Assembly (NCBI RefSeq): GCF_023639785.1
Contig: NZ_CP098325.1
Location: 1,674,001 to 1,738,000 of the forward strand
Source: Leclercia adecarboxylata
GTDB taxonomy: Bacteria; Pseudomonadota; Gammaproteobacteria; Enterobacterales; Enterobacteriaceae
Length of the DNA: 64,000 nucleotides
Direction of reading: 5' to 3'
Shown: in pieces, positions 25,485-36,059 of the stretch
Position numbering within the stretch: the stretch's first letter is position 1
Layout of the letters: the number at the start of each line of letters is the position of its first letter
The notes under the pieces: model-generated
What the model was told of the DNA's origin: nothing
The model's input: the letters and a program-made list of their open reading frames with translations, nothing else
Database searches by the model: none
Program-made: the position numbers and the translations under genes

Positions 25485-28005
25485 GATAACTGAGTATATC
25501 GATGCCATGCCGCTGACCGATATCGAGAAGGCGGCACTGCCGAAGGGTGACATCAGCGCGGTTCACACCGCGCTGGATGCCGATCATCATACGTTTACCC
25601 GTGAAGATGATACCCCGCTTGGCTCGGTTAAAAGCCGTCTCGAGCAGGCCTGGCCCGACTCACTGGCCGAAGGCCAGCTGATTCGCGATGACGAAGGGCG
25701 CACCCAGCTTGAGGCGATGCCGAAAGCGACGCGTTCCTCGATGTTCCCGGATCCGTGGCGCACCAACCCGGTCGGCCGTTTCTGGGATCGCCTGCGTGGC
25801 CGCGACACCAATCCGCGCTACCTCTCTCGCCTCTCTAAAGAGCAGCAGGCCAGCGAAGAAAAATGGCGTACCGTCGGCAGCATTCGCCGCTACATCCTGC
25901 TGTTGCTGACCATCGCGCAGACCGTCGTCGCCACCTGGTACATGAAGACCATTCTGCCTTACCAGGGCTGGGCGCTGATCAATCCTGCCGATATGTTCGA
26001 CCAGGATCTGCTGGTGTCCTTTATGCAGCTGCTGCCGTACATACTGCAAAGCGGCATCCTGCTGCTGTTCGCCGTTCTCTTCTGCTGGGTTTCAGCCGGT
26101 TTCTGGACCGCGCTGATGGGCTTCCTGCAGCTGCTGATAGGCCGGGATAAGTACAGCATTTCGCACTCGACGGTGGGGGATGAACCCCTCAATCCTGAAC
26201 ACCGTACCGCGCTTATCATGCCTATCTGTAACGAAGACGTGGATCGTGTCTTCGCCGGTCTGCGCGCCACCTGGGAGTCGGTGAAAGCCACCGGCAACGC
26301 CGAACACTTCGACGTTTACATCCTGAGTGACAGCTACAACCCGGACATCTGCGTGGCAGAACAGAAAGCGTGGATGGAGCTGATCGCCGAAGTGCAGGGC
26401 GAAGGGCAGATCTTCTACCGTCGCCGTCGCCGCCGCGTGAAGCGTAAAAGCGGCAACATCGATGACTTCTGCCGTCGCTGGGGCAATCAGTACAGCTACA
26501 TGGTGGTGCTGGATGCCGACTCGGTGATGACCGGTGAATGTCTGACGGGCCTTGTGCGCCTGATGGAAGCTAACCCGAATGCCGGGATCATCCAGTCGTC
26601 GCCAAAAGCATCAGGCATGGACACGCTCTACGCGCGTTGCCAGCAGTTTGCTACCCGCGTGTACGGGCCGCTGTTTACCGCCGGCCTGCACTTCTGGCAG
26701 TTGGGTGAGTCGCACTACTGGGGTCATAACGCCATTATCCGCGTGCAGCCGTTCATTGAGCACTGTGCGCTGGCGCCGCTGCCGGGCGAAGGCTCCTTTG
26801 CGGGCTCGATCCTGTCTCATGACTTCGTGGAAGCAGCGCTGATGCGCCGTGCCGGTTGGGGCGTATGGATCGCCTATGACCTGCCGGGCTCCTATGAAGA
26901 GCTGCCGCCGAACCTGCTGGATGAACTCAAGCGTGACCGCCGCTGGTGTCACGGGAACCTGATGAACTTCCGTCTGTTCCTCGTGAAAGGGATGCACCCG
27001 GTACACCGCGCCGTGTTCCTGACCGGCGTGATGTCCTACCTCTCTGCGCCGCTGTGGTTTATGTTCCTGGCCCTGTCGACTGCTCTGCAGGTGGTTCACG
27101 CCCTGACCGAGCCACAGTACTTCCTGCAGCCGCGCCAGCTGTTCCCGGTGTGGCCGCAGTGGCGTCCTGAGCTGGCGATTGCGCTCTTTGCCTCGACGAT
27201 GGTGCTGCTGTTCCTGCCGAAGCTGCTGAGTATTGTGCTCATCTGGTGCAAGGGGTCGAAAGAGTACGGCGGTTTCTTCCGCATAACGCTTTCCCTGCTG
27301 CTGGAAGTGCTGTTCTCCGTGCTGCTGGCGCCGGTGCGTATGCTGTTCCACACCGTCTTCGTGGTCAGCGCCTTCCTCGGCTGGGAAGTGGTGTGGAATT
27401 CGCCGCAGCGTGACGATGACTCCACCCCGTGGAGTGAAGCCTTTATGCGTCACGGCTCCCAGATGCTGCTGGGTCTGGTCTGGGCGGTAGGTATGGCGTG
27501 GCTGGATCTGCGCTTCCTGTTCTGGCTGGCGCCGATTGTCTTCTCGCTGATCCTGTCGCCGTTCGTGTCGGTGATCTCCAGCCGCTCGACGGTGGGTCTG
27601 CGCACCAAACGCTGGAAACTGTTCCTCATTCCGGAAGAGTATTCCCCGCCGCAGGTGCTGGTGGATACAGACCGTTATCTGGAGCTCAATCGCAGCCGTT
27701 CGCTGGAAGATGGTTTTATGCACGCGGTGTTTAACCCGTCATTCAACGCCCTGGCTATCGCGATGGCGACAGCCCGTCACCGTGCCAGCCGTATACTGGA
27801 GATCGCCCGCGATCGTCACGTTGAGCAGGCGCTGAACGAGACGCCTGAGAAGCTGAACCGCGATCGTCGCCTGGTGCTGCTGAGCGACCCTGTGACCATG
27901 GCGCGTATGCATCATCGCGTGTGGGCTGCCCCGGAGAAATACTCCTCCTGGGTGAACCATTACCAGACGCTGAAGCTGAATCCGCAGGCGTTGAAAGCGA
28001 AGTGA
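25477..28005 (+). CDS. opgH: OpgH glucans biosynthesis glucosyltransferase
   Basis: OpgH (MdoH) is the inner-membrane glucosyltransferase that polymerises beta-1,2 glucan from UDP-glucose. In E. coli it also inhibits FtsZ to couple nutrient state to cell size. It has 842 residues. The cytoplasmic GT2 domain shows LDADSVM (DxD-type), [15 protein letters not shown] and DRRWCHG (QxxRW-like), and lies between membrane segments near 130-220 and 510-690. The ATG lies inside the end of opgG (ATGAATAA overlap), so translation is coupled. Confidence 0.96.
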   Translation: MNKITEYIDAMPLTDIEKAALPKGDISAVHTALDADHHTFTREDDTPLGSVKSRLEQAWPDSLAEGQLIRDDEGRTQLEAMPKATRSSMFPDPWRTNPVGRFWDRLRGRDTNPRYLSRLSKEQQASEEKWRTVGSIRRYILLLLTIAQTVVATWYMKTILPYQGWALINPADMFDQDLLVSFMQLLPYILQSGILLLFAVLFCWVSAGFWTALMGFLQLLIGRDKYSISHSTVGDEPLNPEHRTALIMPICNEDVDRVFAGLRATWESVKATGNAEHFDVYILSDSYNPDICVAEQKAWMELIAEVQGEGQIFYRRRRRRVKRKSGNIDDFCRRWGNQYSYMVVLDADSVMTGECLTGLVRLMEANPNAGIIQSSPKASGMDTLYARCQQFATRVYGPLFTAGLHFWQLGESHYWGHNAIIRVQPFIEHCALAPLPGEGSFAGSILSHDFVEAALMRRAGWGVWIAYDLPGSYEELPPNLLDELKRDRRWCHGNLMNFRLFLVKGMHPVHRAVFLTGVMSYLSAPLWFMFLALSTALQVVHALTEPQYFLQPRQLFPVWPQWRPELAIALFASTMVLLFLPKLLSIVLIWCKGSKEYGGFFRITLSLLLEVLFSVLLAPVRMLFHTVFVVSAFLGWEVVWNSPQRDDDSTPWSEAFMRHGSQMLLGLVWAVGMAWLDLRFLFWLAPIVFSLILSPFVSVISSRSTVGLRTKRWKLFLIPEEYSPPQVLVDTDRYLELNRSRSLEDGFMHAVFNPSFNALAIAMATARHRASRILEIARDRHVEQALNETPEKLNRDRRLVLLSDPVTMARMHHRVWAAPEKYSSWVNHYQTLKLNPQALKAK

Positions 28006-28023
28006 TGCGCCTCCGGGCAAATA

Positions 28024-28051
28024 AATACCGGCTCAAGGGCCGGTATTTTTA
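28024..28051 (+). terminator. opgGH terminator
   Basis: AATACCGGC TCAAGG GCCGGTATT followed by TTTT, 18 bp after opgH. Confidence 0.9.
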
Positions 28052-28067
28052 TCTTTAGAGGTAATGG

Positions 28068-28295
28068 ATGAGAATTTTCATCGTCATCACAATGGCGCTG
28101 TTACTGAGCGGCTGCGGCAGTATTATCAGCCGGACGATCCCGGGACAGGGGCACGGCAATCAATATTACCCGGGCGTGCAATGGGATGTCCGCGACTCCG
28201 CATGGCGCTACCTGACGATACTGGATCTGCCGTTCTCGCTGGTCTTTGATACGTTACTGCTTCCCATCGACGCTCAGCATGGGCCTTATGAATAA
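28068..28295 (+). CDS. yceK: YceK small lipoprotein
   Basis: A 75-residue lipoprotein of the DUF1375 family with a lipobox LLSGC (Cys16). The conserved body is SIISRTIPGQGHGNQYYPGVQWDVRDSAWR and LDLPFSLVFDTLLLP, nearly identical to E. coli YceK. Function is unknown. Its stop directly abuts the stop of the converging msyB gene, with no gap. Confidence 0.93.
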   Translation: MRIFIVITMALLLSGCGSIISRTIPGQGHGNQYYPGVQWDVRDSAWRYLTILDLPFSLVFDTLLLPIDAQHGPYE

Positions 28296-28670
28296 TTAAC
28301 GCTCGTCCCACTCATCCGCTGCAGTTTGACCCTCTTCGGTGTCCAGCGGCGGCTCGAGCTGAAATTCACCCTCATCCCATTCATGGAGGGTGTTTTCTTC
28401 CAGCCACTCCTGACGCAGCTCAATCTCGTCATAATCGCCATCAAACACCGCCTGAGCCGCTTCGCCGCTCAGTACGGGCAGGCACTCGCCATCTTCACCG
28501 TCATCGGCAAAAAATTCGGCCTGCCACATAATGTCCCCATCCTGCATGACATATTTCTGGATATTGAGTTGCTCAATATTCGCGTCATCTTCCTCGATGC
28601 CTGGATTATCGGCGAGAAACTCTTCGCGCGCGGCATCAATCGCTTCCTCTAAAGTGGCGAACATAGTCAT
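28296..28670 (-). CDS. msyB: MsyB acidic protein
   Basis: MsyB is a highly acidic cytoplasmic protein of 124 residues, first found as a multicopy suppressor of secY and secA mutations. The sequence is rich in Asp and Glu (EEGECLP-like region, DGDYDEIELRQEW, DEGEFQLEPPLDTEEG). It has the same length and ends as E. coli MsyB. Its mechanism is not established. Confidence 0.95.
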   Translation of the reverse strand: MTMFATLEEAIDAAREEFLADNPGIEEDDANIEQLNIQKYVMQDGDIMWQAEFFADDGEDGECLPVLSGEAAQAVFDGDYDEIELRQEWLEENTLHEWDEGEFQLEPPLDTEEGQTAADEWDER

Positions 28671-28768
28671 CGGCGTCTCCCTGTGAATTGACGTGGTATT
28701 CAGGGAAAGGATAGCTGATTCTCCATAATTGCAAGTATGAAAGCGGCAAAAGCCTTCACGCGGTTGTC

Positions 28769-30019
28769 TTATTCGGACAATGTGACCTTATCTGACTCAG
28801 AAATAACCGCTGGCCGACGCACCGCCCGCGACAAACTGAACCATGAGTACACCGCGTTAAACAACACCACGCAGGCGGTGGCGATAAACACCGCGCGGAA
28901 ACCGTAGCTGGCAGCAATACCCGCCCCGAGCAGAGGGCCGGTGACGTTGCCGATATCGCGGAATGACTGGTTATAGCTGAAGATGCGGCCCGCAATCTGG
29001 TTGGTGGAGTTATAGACCAGCAGGGTCTGCACCGCAGGCAGCAGAGCGCCGTCGGCCGCCCCAAGTAAAAAGCGCAGCACGCCCAGCTGCCACGGTGAAT
29101 GCACAAATGACATCGGAATCAGCAGCAGAACGGAGATCACCAGGGCGACAATCAGGATCCTTTCCGGGCCAATCCGATCCCCCAGTTTACCCAGGCGCGG
29201 GGCGCTGATCAGCGCCGCTACGCCGGGCACCGAGGCAATCATGCCGCTGATAAAGGCGATATTGCCGACGTGTCCGGCCAGGTCGCGCACGTAGAGCGTC
29301 AGGATCGGGGCGATAGAGCCGGTGGCCACCTGAATAATCATCGTGGTGACAAACAGGCTGATGACCAGACGGGGATTCTTCAGCGAGGCGAAGACCTGGC
29401 GGGCATGGAGCATCTCTTTTTTCGGCACCGGGGTGAAGTTCTCCCGGATGCAGAACAAAGTGACCAGGAAGCAGGCAAACAGCACGCCCGCGGTGATAAA
29501 GAATACCGGCCGCAGACCGTAGCTGTCCGCCAGTAATCCACCGGCCAGCGGGCCGAGCAGGGCGCCGCTCACCGCACCGGTGGAGAGGGTCCCCAGCGCC
29601 CAGCCGCTTTTATGGCGGGGGATTTGCGTGGCGATAAGCGCATTGGCATTGGGCACAAAGCCCCCCAGCAGCCCCAGCACCGCGCGCAAGATCAGAAACT
29701 GCCAGATATTTTGCGCCATCCCCATCAGCAGCATGATGATGGCCATCCCCAGCGCCGAGCGCAGCAGCATGATTTTGCGCCCTTTACGGTCGGCCAGCCC
29801 GCCCCAGAACGGTGAGGCGATGGCGGAGAAGAGAAACGTAATGCTGAACACCAGACCGGACCACATATTGAGCGCGCTGTGGCCGCTGACGCCGAGCTGC
29901 TCAACGTAGAGCGGCAGGAAAGGCATCACCAGGCTAAAGGCAGCACCCGTGAGAAAGCAGCCCAGCCAGGCAACCATGAGGTTCCGCTTCCAGTTTATTG
30001 GCGTTTCTGAGGGAGACAT
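28769..30019 (-). CDS. mdtG: MdtG multidrug efflux MFS transporter
   Basis: MdtG (YceE) is an inner-membrane 12-helix drug:proton antiporter of the major facilitator superfamily. In E. coli it confers fosfomycin and deoxycholate resistance and belongs to the mar/sox regulon. The 416-residue protein shows the MFS loop [10 protein letters not shown] and the motif-C-like [14 protein letters not shown]. The start at 30019 ([13 protein letters not shown]) is preferred to an upstream ATG at 30052. A TATAAT-like element lies just upstream. Confidence 0.94.
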   Translation of the reverse strand: MSPSETPINWKRNLMVAWLGCFLTGAAFSLVMPFLPLYVEQLGVSGHSALNMWSGLVFSITFLFSAIASPFWGGLADRKGRKIMLLRSALGMAIIMLLMGMAQNIWQFLILRAVLGLLGGFVPNANALIATQIPRHKSGWALGTLSTGAVSGALLGPLAGGLLADSYGLRPVFFITAGVLFACFLVTLFCIRENFTPVPKKEMLHARQVFASLKNPRLVISLFVTTMIIQVATGSIAPILTLYVRDLAGHVGNIAFISGMIASVPGVAALISAPRLGKLGDRIGPERILIVALVISVLLLIPMSFVHSPWQLGVLRFLLGAADGALLPAVQTLLVYNSTNQIAGRIFSYNQSFRDIGNVTGPLLGAGIAASYGFRAVFIATACVVLFNAVYSWFSLSRAVRRPAVISESDKVTLSE

Positions 30020-30138
30020 AGCTATCCGCGTTATAATGCGCGACGGCATCATTATAAAAGAAGGTAATAAGCCTGCTAATTATGCGCCTGGGTGATGATT
30101 GCCGCAATGGCGGAGAGCATTATAAGCTCAAAGGGGGA

Positions 30139-30159
30139 CTGCGGCCGGGAAGGCCGCAG
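30139..30159 (-). terminator. Hairpin after lpxL
   Basis: CTGCGGCC and GGCCGCAG pair around GGGAA, 7 bp past the lpxL stop on the minus strand. The following bases are C-rich with a short TTT, so it is a weak terminator candidate. Confidence 0.5.
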
Positions 30160-30165
30160 GGGGGA

Positions 30166-31092
30166 TTAGTAGCGGGAAGGCACCCCTTCCGGGCGGGTTT
30201 TGAAGCGGCGATGCAGCCACATGTACTGTTCCGGGGCCAGCAGAATGCATTTTTCGACCACCTCATTCATCCACGCGGCCGTGGTTTTGGCATCGTCCAG
30301 CGGCGGATTGCACTCCGGCTCCAGCATCATCAGCTCATAACCTTTGCCGTTGGCTTTACGGCGCGGCACGAACGGCACAATCGCCGCGTTCGACAGACGG
30401 GCCAGGGTCCAGGTCCCGGTCGTGGTGGCCGCCTCGTCTACCGCAAAGAACGGCACAAAGACGCTGGCGGTTGGGCCGTAATCATGATCCGGGGCATACC
30501 AGATCACTTCCCCAGATTTGAGGGCGCGGATCATGCCCTTGAGATCTTTACGATCGATCATGCTCTTGTTAGAGCGCATCCGGCCCCAGGTTTGCAGCCA
30601 GTCGAGCACCGGGTTGTCGTTCGGACGATAGACGCCAATGCCGGGCGCCTGCATGCCAAACATTCGCGCGCCGATCTCAAGGGTCAGAAAATGGACGCCA
30701 ATCAGCAGTACGCCGGTTTTTTGCGCCTGCAGCTGGTGCACGGGATCCATTCCGGTCCCGGTCACTTCCGTCCAGCGCGCCATGCGCTTATCAGACCAGA
30801 ACCAGGCCATCCCGGTTTCCATCAGACCCATACCGACGGATTCAAAATTTTTGACTACCATGTTGTCACGCTCTTGCTCGCTCATTTCCGGAAAACAGAG
30901 TTCCAGATTACGGCGGGCAATACGGGCGCGGCGGGACATAAAGCGCATCGCCAGCCGACCCAGTCCGCAGCCAATGCGGTAGATCAGCGGGTAGGGCAAC
31001 TGCACCAGTAACCACAATAAACCGATGCCAGCCCAGGTCAGCCAGTAACGAGGATGTAAAAGCGCACTGGAAAATTTAGGTAAATGAGTCAT
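30166..31092 (-). CDS. lpxL: LpxL lipid A lauroyltransferase
   Basis: LpxL (HtrB) transfers laurate from acyl-ACP to Kdo2-lipid IVA in late lipid A synthesis at the inner membrane. The 308-residue protein has one N-terminal membrane segment ([20 protein letters not shown]). It carries the acyltransferase motif HFLTLE (HX4E) and the conserved C-terminus [17 protein letters not shown]. The start at 31092 (MTHLPKFS) matches E. coli. It is divergent from trhO. Confidence 0.96.
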   Translation of the reverse strand: MTHLPKFSSALLHPRYWLTWAGIGLLWLLVQLPYPLIYRIGCGLGRLAMRFMSRRARIARRNLELCFPEMSEQERDNMVVKNFESVGMGLMETGMAWFWSDKRMARWTEVTGTGMDPVHQLQAQKTGVLLIGVHFLTLEIGARMFGMQAPGIGVYRPNDNPVLDWLQTWGRMRSNKSMIDRKDLKGMIRALKSGEVIWYAPDHDYGPTASVFVPFFAVDEAATTTGTWTLARLSNAAIVPFVPRRKANGKGYELMMLEPECNPPLDDAKTTAAWMNEVVEKCILLAPEQYMWLHRRFKTRPEGVPSRY

Positions 31093-31313
31093 GTCGTTCC
31101 TGTATTTGATACGTCCTGATGCGCTAGTGTCGCATTTTTCCATAAATAACCAAAACTCATGCCAGTGGAGTGGTCATGATTACAGCAGATGTTACTTCCC
31201 GGATAATTTAACCTGAGAAATGTAGCGCAAAATGAAGGGATGTAAATTGCCAATGTTTGCTATATGATGCCGACCGATTTTCATTCTCAATACGATTGCA
31301 GGAACCGTACACC

Positions 31314-32363
31314 ATGCCAGTGTTACACAACCTCATTTCGAACGAAGAGCTGAAAGCGCGCATGTTGGCTGAAACCGAGCCGCGCACGACGATCTCGTTC
31401 TACAAATATTTCACCATCGTTAACCCGCAGGCAACCCGCGACGCGCTCTACAAAGCCTTAACCGCGATGAATGTCTTTGGCCGAATCTATCTGGCCCATG
31501 AGGGTATCAACGCCCAAATCAGCGTTCCCGAAAGCAGGGTCGATGAGCTGCGTACCTTCCTGTACGGTTTCGATCCGGCGCTGGACGGCCTGCGCCTGAA
31601 TATCGCCCTTGACGATGACGGCAAATCCTTCTGGGTGCTGCGTCTGAAAGTGCGCGAGCGCATTGTGGCGGACGGTATTGACGATCCAACCTTTGACGCC
31701 AGCAACGTGGGTGATTACCTGAAAGCGGCAGAAGTGAATGCGATGCTGGACGATCCTGACGCCGTCTTTATCGATATGCGTAACCACTACGAATATGAAG
31801 TGGGCCATTTTGAAAAGGCGCTTGAGATCCCGGCGGACACCTTCCGTGAACAGCTGCCGAAAGCCGTCGAGATGATGCAGGAGCACAAGGACAAGAAAAT
31901 TGTCATGTACTGCACCGGCGGGATCCGCTGCGAGAAAGCCAGCGCATTTATGAAGCACAATGGCTTTAACAAAGTCTGGCATATCGAGGGTGGGATCATC
32001 GAATATGCCCGTCGCGCGCGCGAACAGGGGCTGCCGGTGCGCTTTATCGGCAAGAACTTTGTCTTTGACGAGCGCATGGGCGAGCGTATCTCTGATGACG
32101 TGATTGCCCATTGCCACCAGTGCGGCACCGCCTGCGACAGCCATACCAACTGCAAAAATGACGGTTGTCACCTGCTGTTTATTCAGTGTCCGGCCTGTGC
32201 TGAGAAGTTTAACGGCTGCTGTAGCGAGCTGTGCAGCGAGGAGAGCGTGTTGCCTGAAGAGGAGCAGCGCCGCCGTCGTGCCGGGCGCGAGAATGGCAAT
32301 AAGATCTTTAACAAGTCGCGTGGCCGTCTGAACACCCGCCTGGGCATTCCCGACCCGGAATGA
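31314..32363 (+). CDS. trhO: TrhO tRNA uridine-34 hydroxylase
   Basis: TrhO (YceA) is a rhodanese-domain enzyme that makes 5-hydroxyuridine at tRNA position 34 using oxygen. The 349-residue protein has an N-terminal acylphosphatase-like part. The rhodanese domain has active-site Cys200 in CTGGIRC. A cysteine-rich C-terminus follows ([20 protein letters not shown] and [16 protein letters not shown]). ATG 31314 matches the conserved N-terminus MPVLHN. It is monocistronic and ends at a hairpin shared with yceI. Confidence 0.95.
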   Translation: MPVLHNLISNEELKARMLAETEPRTTISFYKYFTIVNPQATRDALYKALTAMNVFGRIYLAHEGINAQISVPESRVDELRTFLYGFDPALDGLRLNIALDDDGKSFWVLRLKVRERIVADGIDDPTFDASNVGDYLKAAEVNAMLDDPDAVFIDMRNHYEYEVGHFEKALEIPADTFREQLPKAVEMMQEHKDKKIVMYCTGGIRCEKASAFMKHNGFNKVWHIEGGIIEYARRAREQGLPVRFIGKNFVFDERMGERISDDVIAHCHQCGTACDSHTNCKNDGCHLLFIQCPACAEKFNGCCSELCSEESVLPEEEQRRRRAGRENGNKIFNKSRGRLNTRLGIPDPE

Positions 32364-32370
32364 GCCTGAA

Positions 32371-32400
32371 ACCTTGCCCGGTCGTCTGACCGGGCGAGGA
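32371..32400. terminator. Hairpin between convergent trhO and yceI
   Basis: GCCCGGTC GTCT GACCGGGC lies in the 39-bp gap between converging genes. No strong T run follows. Confidence 0.6.
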
Positions 32401-32402
32401 CA

Positions 32403-32978
32403 TTACTTCTGCTGAACCCCTTCCACCGAAATGATCAGCTCAACGTCCTGCGACGCCGGGCCCAGATCGGTGGTGATATTGAAGTCTTTCAGGTGAATTT
32501 TGCCTGACGCCTCAAAACCTGCGCGTTTGCCGCCCCACGGATCGTCACCCTGACCAATCAGTTTTGCATCCAGCGTTACCGGCTTCGTCACGCCGTTCAG
32601 GGTCAGGTTGCCGGTAATATCCAGACCGTCGCCATCCTTTTTCACTTCGGTTGAGGTGAAGGTGGCCTGCGGGTATTTCGCCACGTTGAGGAAATCCGCG
32701 CTGCGCAGGTGTTTGTCGCGCTCGGCGTGGTTGGTATCAAGGCTGTTGGTGTTCAGGGTCACATTGACCTTGTCATTCGCCGGATTGCTCTCATCGAAAG
32801 TGAAAGAGCCATCGAAATCCTTAAAGGTGCCGTACAGCCAGCTGTAACCCAGATGCTGAATACGGAAGTTCACAAAGGCATGCTGACCTTGTTTATCAAT
32901 TTTGTAGTCCGCTGCCACGGCGGTGCCGGTGGTGAACAGCAGAGACGCTAAGGTTAATCCCAGCAGGCTTTTCTTCAT
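32403..32978 (-). CDS. yceI: YceI periplasmic lipocalin-like protein
   Basis: YceI is a secreted protein of the YceI family, a lipocalin-like barrel that binds polyisoprenoids. The 191-residue precursor has a signal peptide ending AVA (residue 22). The family stretch [28 protein letters not shown] is present. E. coli YceI is induced by high pH and osmotic stress. It begins 1 bp after the yceJ stop, so the pair is an operon. Confidence 0.95.
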   Translation of the reverse strand: MKKSLLGLTLASLLFTTGTAVAADYKIDKQGQHAFVNFRIQHLGYSWLYGTFKDFDGSFTFDESNPANDKVNVTLNTNSLDTNHAERDKHLRSADFLNVAKYPQATFTSTEVKKDGDGLDITGNLTLNGVTKPVTLDAKLIGQGDDPWGGKRAGFEASGKIHLKDFNITTDLGPASQDVELIISVEGVQQK

Positions 32979-32979
32979 T

Positions 32980-33546
32980 TTACGCTCCAGAGTCAGGTGA
33001 CGCTTTGCCCAACATACGTGTCAGGGTGGCATCTTTTTCGATAAAGTGATGTTTCATGGCGGCAAGGCCATGGAGTACGGAAAGGATCACGACGCCCCAT
33101 GCCAGCCACAGGTGCACGGTGCCGGCCAGATCGGCCTGAGCGCCTGCATCGGCCAGCAGGGCAGGGACGTCAAACAGGCCAAAGACGCTGATCGGTTTTC
33201 CGTCGGCGGTGGAGATCAAGTAGCCGCTGATCAGAATGGCGAACAGTATTGCGTACAGCGCGATATGCGCGGCGGCAGCGCTAATACGCGTGAGGCGCGA
33301 CTGGCTTTTCAGCGCAGGAGGAACAGGAGAGTAATGGCGCCACAACAGCCGCACCACCAGCGCCAGCATCAGCACAAACCCAATGCTTTTATGTAGCTCT
33401 GGTGCCTGGTGATACCAGCCGTCGTAATAGCTGAGGGTCACCATCCACAGGCCCAGGCCAAACATGCCATAAACCGCAATAGCCATCAGCCAGTGTAAAC
33501 TCAGGGAAATAACGCCATAGCGTGTAGGGGAATTACGCACCTGCAT
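32980..33546 (-). CDS. yceJ: YceJ cytochrome b561-type membrane protein
   Basis: A 188-residue inner-membrane diheme cytochrome b561 homologue with four hydrophobic segments. Candidate heme-ligand histidines are [23 protein letters not shown] and [12 protein letters not shown]. coli YceJ belongs to the CybB-type family; the partner substrate is unknown. It precedes yceI with a 1-bp gap. Confidence 0.93.
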   Translation of the reverse strand: MQVRNSPTRYGVISLSLHWLMAIAVYGMFGLGLWMVTLSYYDGWYHQAPELHKSIGFVLMLALVVRLLWRHYSPVPPALKSQSRLTRISAAAAHIALYAILFAILISGYLISTADGKPISVFGLFDVPALLADAGAQADLAGTVHLWLAWGVVILSVLHGLAAMKHHFIEKDATLTRMLGKASPDSGA

Positions 33547-33807
33547 TGTGAATACCGTTATTAATTAGCAAGCGCTAAAAATGGCGCGGTGGAAACATTA
33601 ATGCAAATGATATTTACAGTTATTCATTATTAATTTTATTTGTTCAATTATTTTGATATAAATTAAGCTGTGATGGTCAGTAAGGTTGTAAATGAGTTGT
33701 GGTTCTGGCTGATATCTGGCGGGTTGTGACGATTTTATGATGTTCAAATAATTTATTGCGAAATTATAGTTATCTGTAGAAATGTCAATTTTTGTCAGTA
33801 TTTTTCA
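33547..33807. other. AT-rich intergenic region upstream of yceJ
   Basis: This 261-bp AT-rich stretch is upstream of yceJI and downstream of the yceO-like frame. It should hold the yceJ promoter. I see no gene, repeat or strong operator in it. Confidence 0.5.
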
Positions 33808-33921
33808 TCAGAAAAATACAATGTAAAGGATATCGAGGAGCGCCAGAAGCGACCAGAGCAAAATATAGAGCATCAGATGCTCACGAATATTATTGACCAG
33901 ATAATTAACGATACGACGCAT
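33808..33921 (-). CDS. yceO: YceO-like 37-residue membrane micro-protein
   Basis: A short frame from ATG 33921 to the TGA at 33808-33810 encodes a basic N-terminus ([17 protein letters not shown]). A hydrophobic helix follows ([20 protein letters not shown]). E. coli has the small gene yceO at exactly this place between yceJ and solA, on the same strand. The composition looks protein-coding and membrane-directed. The ribosome site is weak and the solA terminator lies just upstream, so it needs its own promoter. E. coli YceO has been linked to biofilm and acid resistance. Confidence 0.6.
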   Translation of the reverse strand: MRRIVNYLVNNIREHLMLYILLWSLLALLDILYIVFF

Positions 33922-33944
33922 GAGAATACCGATTAGAGGATAGA

Positions 33945-33970
33945 TAAAAGGCTTCGGAAATCCGAAGCCT
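33945..33970 (-). terminator. solA terminator
   Basis: On the minus strand AGGCTTCGGA and TCCGAAGCCT form a perfect stem followed by TTTTAT, 7 bp after the solA stop. Confidence 0.9.
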
Positions 33971-33977
33971 GACAGCA

Positions 33978-35096
33978 TTATCGGCTAAAGCGCGACAGGG
34001 AGAAAGGCGTGAGATCAAACGGCGGGTCGATCTGCAAAGAGAATTGCGCGGCAATCTCACCCAGCACGCTGGCGAATTTGAAGCCATGGCCGCTCAGGCC
34101 GGTGATCAGCAGGGTATTGTCATGGCCCGGCATCGTATCGATGATGAAATCTTCATCCGGGGTATTGTCATAGGTACAGGCTGCCCCGTGCAGCAGGCCG
34201 CCGATGCCGGGAAGGACGTTGCGCAGGAATTTAAAGGCTTCGGAGCCATCACCAGGGTAAGCGCCAAAGGGCTTGCGCTCTTCCGGCGCGTTGATGACCT
34301 GGCCGCCATTGTGTTTGCCAATCTTCAGGGCATCCTTCTCGGACGGGAAGCCGTAAAACTGATCCCCGTCCGGCAGTTCGCCGGTAAAGGCCGGGAAGCG
34401 GTTCTGGTGGCTGTAACGTCCGTCGGCCTGGAACCAGGAGAAGACTTTACGTACCGGCTGCACCGGCAGATCTGGCACCAGACGCGAAACCCAGGTTCCC
34501 GCGCTTACCAGCAGACGGCTTGCGCTATACGGGCCTTCAGGCGTTTCGACGTTGACACCGTCGTCATGATGGGTAATGGCGGTCACCGGGCAGTTAAACA
34601 GCTGGGCACAACCGGCGTCTTTCGCCAGCGCAATCCAGGTTTTAATCGCCAGCTCGCTGCGCAGTACGCCAGATTCGGCTTCAAACAAACCGATGTAGTC
34701 TGCAGGGACGTTAATTTCAGGCCAGCGCTTCATGATGGCGGCGGCGTCCAGGCGTTCGAGGTTGAGACTGAACTGACGGGCGCTCTGTTCCACTGTTGCC
34801 AGAAACTGGGAATCTGACGGCCCGAGGTTGACCACCCCCGTGCGTTCAAAGACCGGCTCACCGCTGATTTGCGCCAGTTCATTCCACAGCGCCTGGGCGC
34901 GTAAAACCAGCGGCACATAGCGCTCACCTTCACCGTACGCGTGGCGCATCAGACGGGTATCGCCGTGATGGCTGCCTTCGGTGTGGGGCGGCATATGGGC
35001 ATCGATCATCAGCACCTTCTGGCCGGCCCGGGTTGCGTAATAACCTGCCGCTGAACCGACAGATCCGCTGCCAATAATAATAAGGTCGTATTTCAT
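33978..35096 (-). CDS. solA: SolA N-methyl-L-tryptophan oxidase
   Basis: SolA is a cytoplasmic flavoprotein of the monomeric sarcosine oxidase family that oxidises N-methyl-L-tryptophan and related N-methyl amino acids. It has 372 residues, as in E. coli. The dinucleotide-binding motif [17 protein letters not shown] is at the N-terminus. A conserved C-terminal [15 protein letters not shown] follows; KIGKHNGG and [12 protein letters not shown] are also kept. The conserved ATG is at 35096; the frame continues upstream without homology. Confidence 0.95.
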   Translation of the reverse strand: MKYDLIIIGSGSVGSAAGYYATRAGQKVLMIDAHMPPHTEGSHHGDTRLMRHAYGEGERYVPLVLRAQALWNELAQISGEPVFERTGVVNLGPSDSQFLATVEQSARQFSLNLERLDAAAIMKRWPEINVPADYIGLFEAESGVLRSELAIKTWIALAKDAGCAQLFNCPVTAITHHDDGVNVETPEGPYSASRLLVSAGTWVSRLVPDLPVQPVRKVFSWFQADGRYSHQNRFPAFTGELPDGDQFYGFPSEKDALKIGKHNGGQVINAPEERKPFGAYPGDGSEAFKFLRNVLPGIGGLLHGAACTYDNTPDEDFIIDTMPGHDNTLLITGLSGHGFKFASVLGEIAAQFSLQIDPPFDLTPFSLSRFSR

Positions 35097-35170
35097 GGGG
35101 ATCTCTTTACGCGTTTCGTTGGTTAGCAGGGTAATTAAGACGTGACGGTTATACAAGGGAGAAATAAATG

Positions 35171-35188
35171 AGGCACCGTCAGGTGCCT
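35171..35188 (-). terminator. bssS terminator
   Basis: AGGCACC and GGTGCCT form a stem with a 4-nt loop, 24 bp past the bssS stop on the minus strand. A T-rich segment (CATTTATTT) follows. Confidence 0.75.
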
Positions 35189-35212
35189 TTTGGGGTGAGG
35201 ATCAACATTGTA

Positions 35213-35467
35213 TTAATGCCGCTTATACTCATTTTCCTGGTAGTCGCTCGATTCTATTTTTGCAATACCGGCTTCTAAAATAGAAATAAACTGGCGTGCG
35301 ACATCTGTGGTTAACCACAGCGTCTGCCCAACTTCCGCTTCTTCGGTGTCAGGGTGATTTGGGGTCTGGTAATGCAAACGCAGCATCAGCGCGTCGTAGC
35401 TATCTACAGTGCTAATATCCCAGCCAACAAGCGGATGGGTCTGGATGACTTCATTATTCTTTTCCAT
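35213..35467 (-). CDS. bssS: BssS biofilm regulator
   Basis: BssS (YceP) is an 84-residue cytoplasmic protein that represses motility and biofilm in E. coli through indole and AI-2 signalling. It shares nearly the whole E. coli sequence, beginning MEKNNEVIQTHPLVGWDI and including LWLTTDVARQFISILEAGIAKIES. ATG 35467 is 6 nt from AGGGGG. Its molecular mechanism is not known. Confidence 0.94.
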   Translation of the reverse strand: MEKNNEVIQTHPLVGWDISTVDSYDALMLRLHYQTPNHPDTEEAEVGQTLWLTTDVARQFISILEAGIAKIESSDYQENEYKRH

Positions 35468-35691
35468 CATAACCCCCTGAATACGTGTTAAAAAGACAAC
35501 GACTGTGAGGTTCAATGCGTGTTTTTCTGAAGCAATTTCAGTATATCAATAAATAAGGGTTCTGAAGGGAAAAAGAAACAGGGAGCACTACTTTTTTATC
35601 GCTTTTAGGATTGTTTGAACATTAAAACACCATCTTGCTGATGATTTTTGATGGACTCAAACAGATTATTTGCGTCTGGCTTGATGAGACG

Positions 35692-35721
35692 AAAAAAAGC
35701 CGGGGCGACCCGGCAAAAAAA
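35692..35721 (-). terminator. dinI terminator
   Basis: Minus-strand GCCGGG TCGC CCCGGC is followed by seven T. Confidence 0.9.
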
Positions 35722-35739
35722 CACAATGAAGGAGAAAAT

Positions 35740-35985
35740 TTAATCGGTAATAAACCAGTCGTCAGCGCTCTCCCAGGTCTCCTGTAAAATTTCGCTGATG
35801 CGCTCTTTATCTTCTTTTGCGCCGCCAATTACCGACAGATTGTTTGACCCCGCATAACGCACGGTGACAGCGCCATCGCGTTCGGGAAAGGAGTGGTTTA
35901 TACGACGGGATAGTTCACCCGCCAGGGCGTCCAGCGCACCGGCAGGCAATGCAGTTGTTCTGGCAATGGTCACTTCGATACGCAT
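35740..35985 (-). CDS. dinI: DinI DNA-damage-inducible protein I
   Basis: DinI is a small acidic cytoplasmic protein of 81 residues that stabilises RecA filaments and inhibits UmuD processing, tuning the SOS response. The sequence follows E. coli DinI closely, with the acidic C-terminal helix ISEILQETWESADDWF that mimics DNA when binding RecA. A LexA operator lies 20 bp upstream of the start. Confidence 0.96.
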   Translation of the reverse strand: MRIEVTIARTTALPAGALDALAGELSRRINHSFPERDGAVTVRYAGSNNLSVIGGAKEDKERISEILQETWESADDWFITD

Positions 35986-36004
35986 AGTTGCCCCCTGTGT
36001 AATA

Positions 36005-36024
36005 TACTGTTTATTTATACAGTT
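36005..36024 (-). promoter_or_regulatory. LexA box (SOS box) of dinI
   Basis: TACTGTTTATTTATACAGTT matches the LexA consensus TACTGTATATATATACAGTA at 17 of 20 positions, with both CTGT and ACAG half-sites intact. dinI is a classic LexA-regulated gene. Confidence 0.92.
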
Positions 36025-36059
36025 ATATTGTGGAACTTACAACAGGGGACAAACAATTT

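Noticed and set aside
26611-27723. A 370-codon frame antisense to opgH
   Set aside because: Low-complexity Gln/His/Arg composition opposite a strongly conserved glucosyltransferase domain.
30082-31011. A 309-codon frame antisense to lpxL
   Set aside because: It is a shadow of lpxL with atypical composition (His, Gln and Arg rich) and no recognisable domain.
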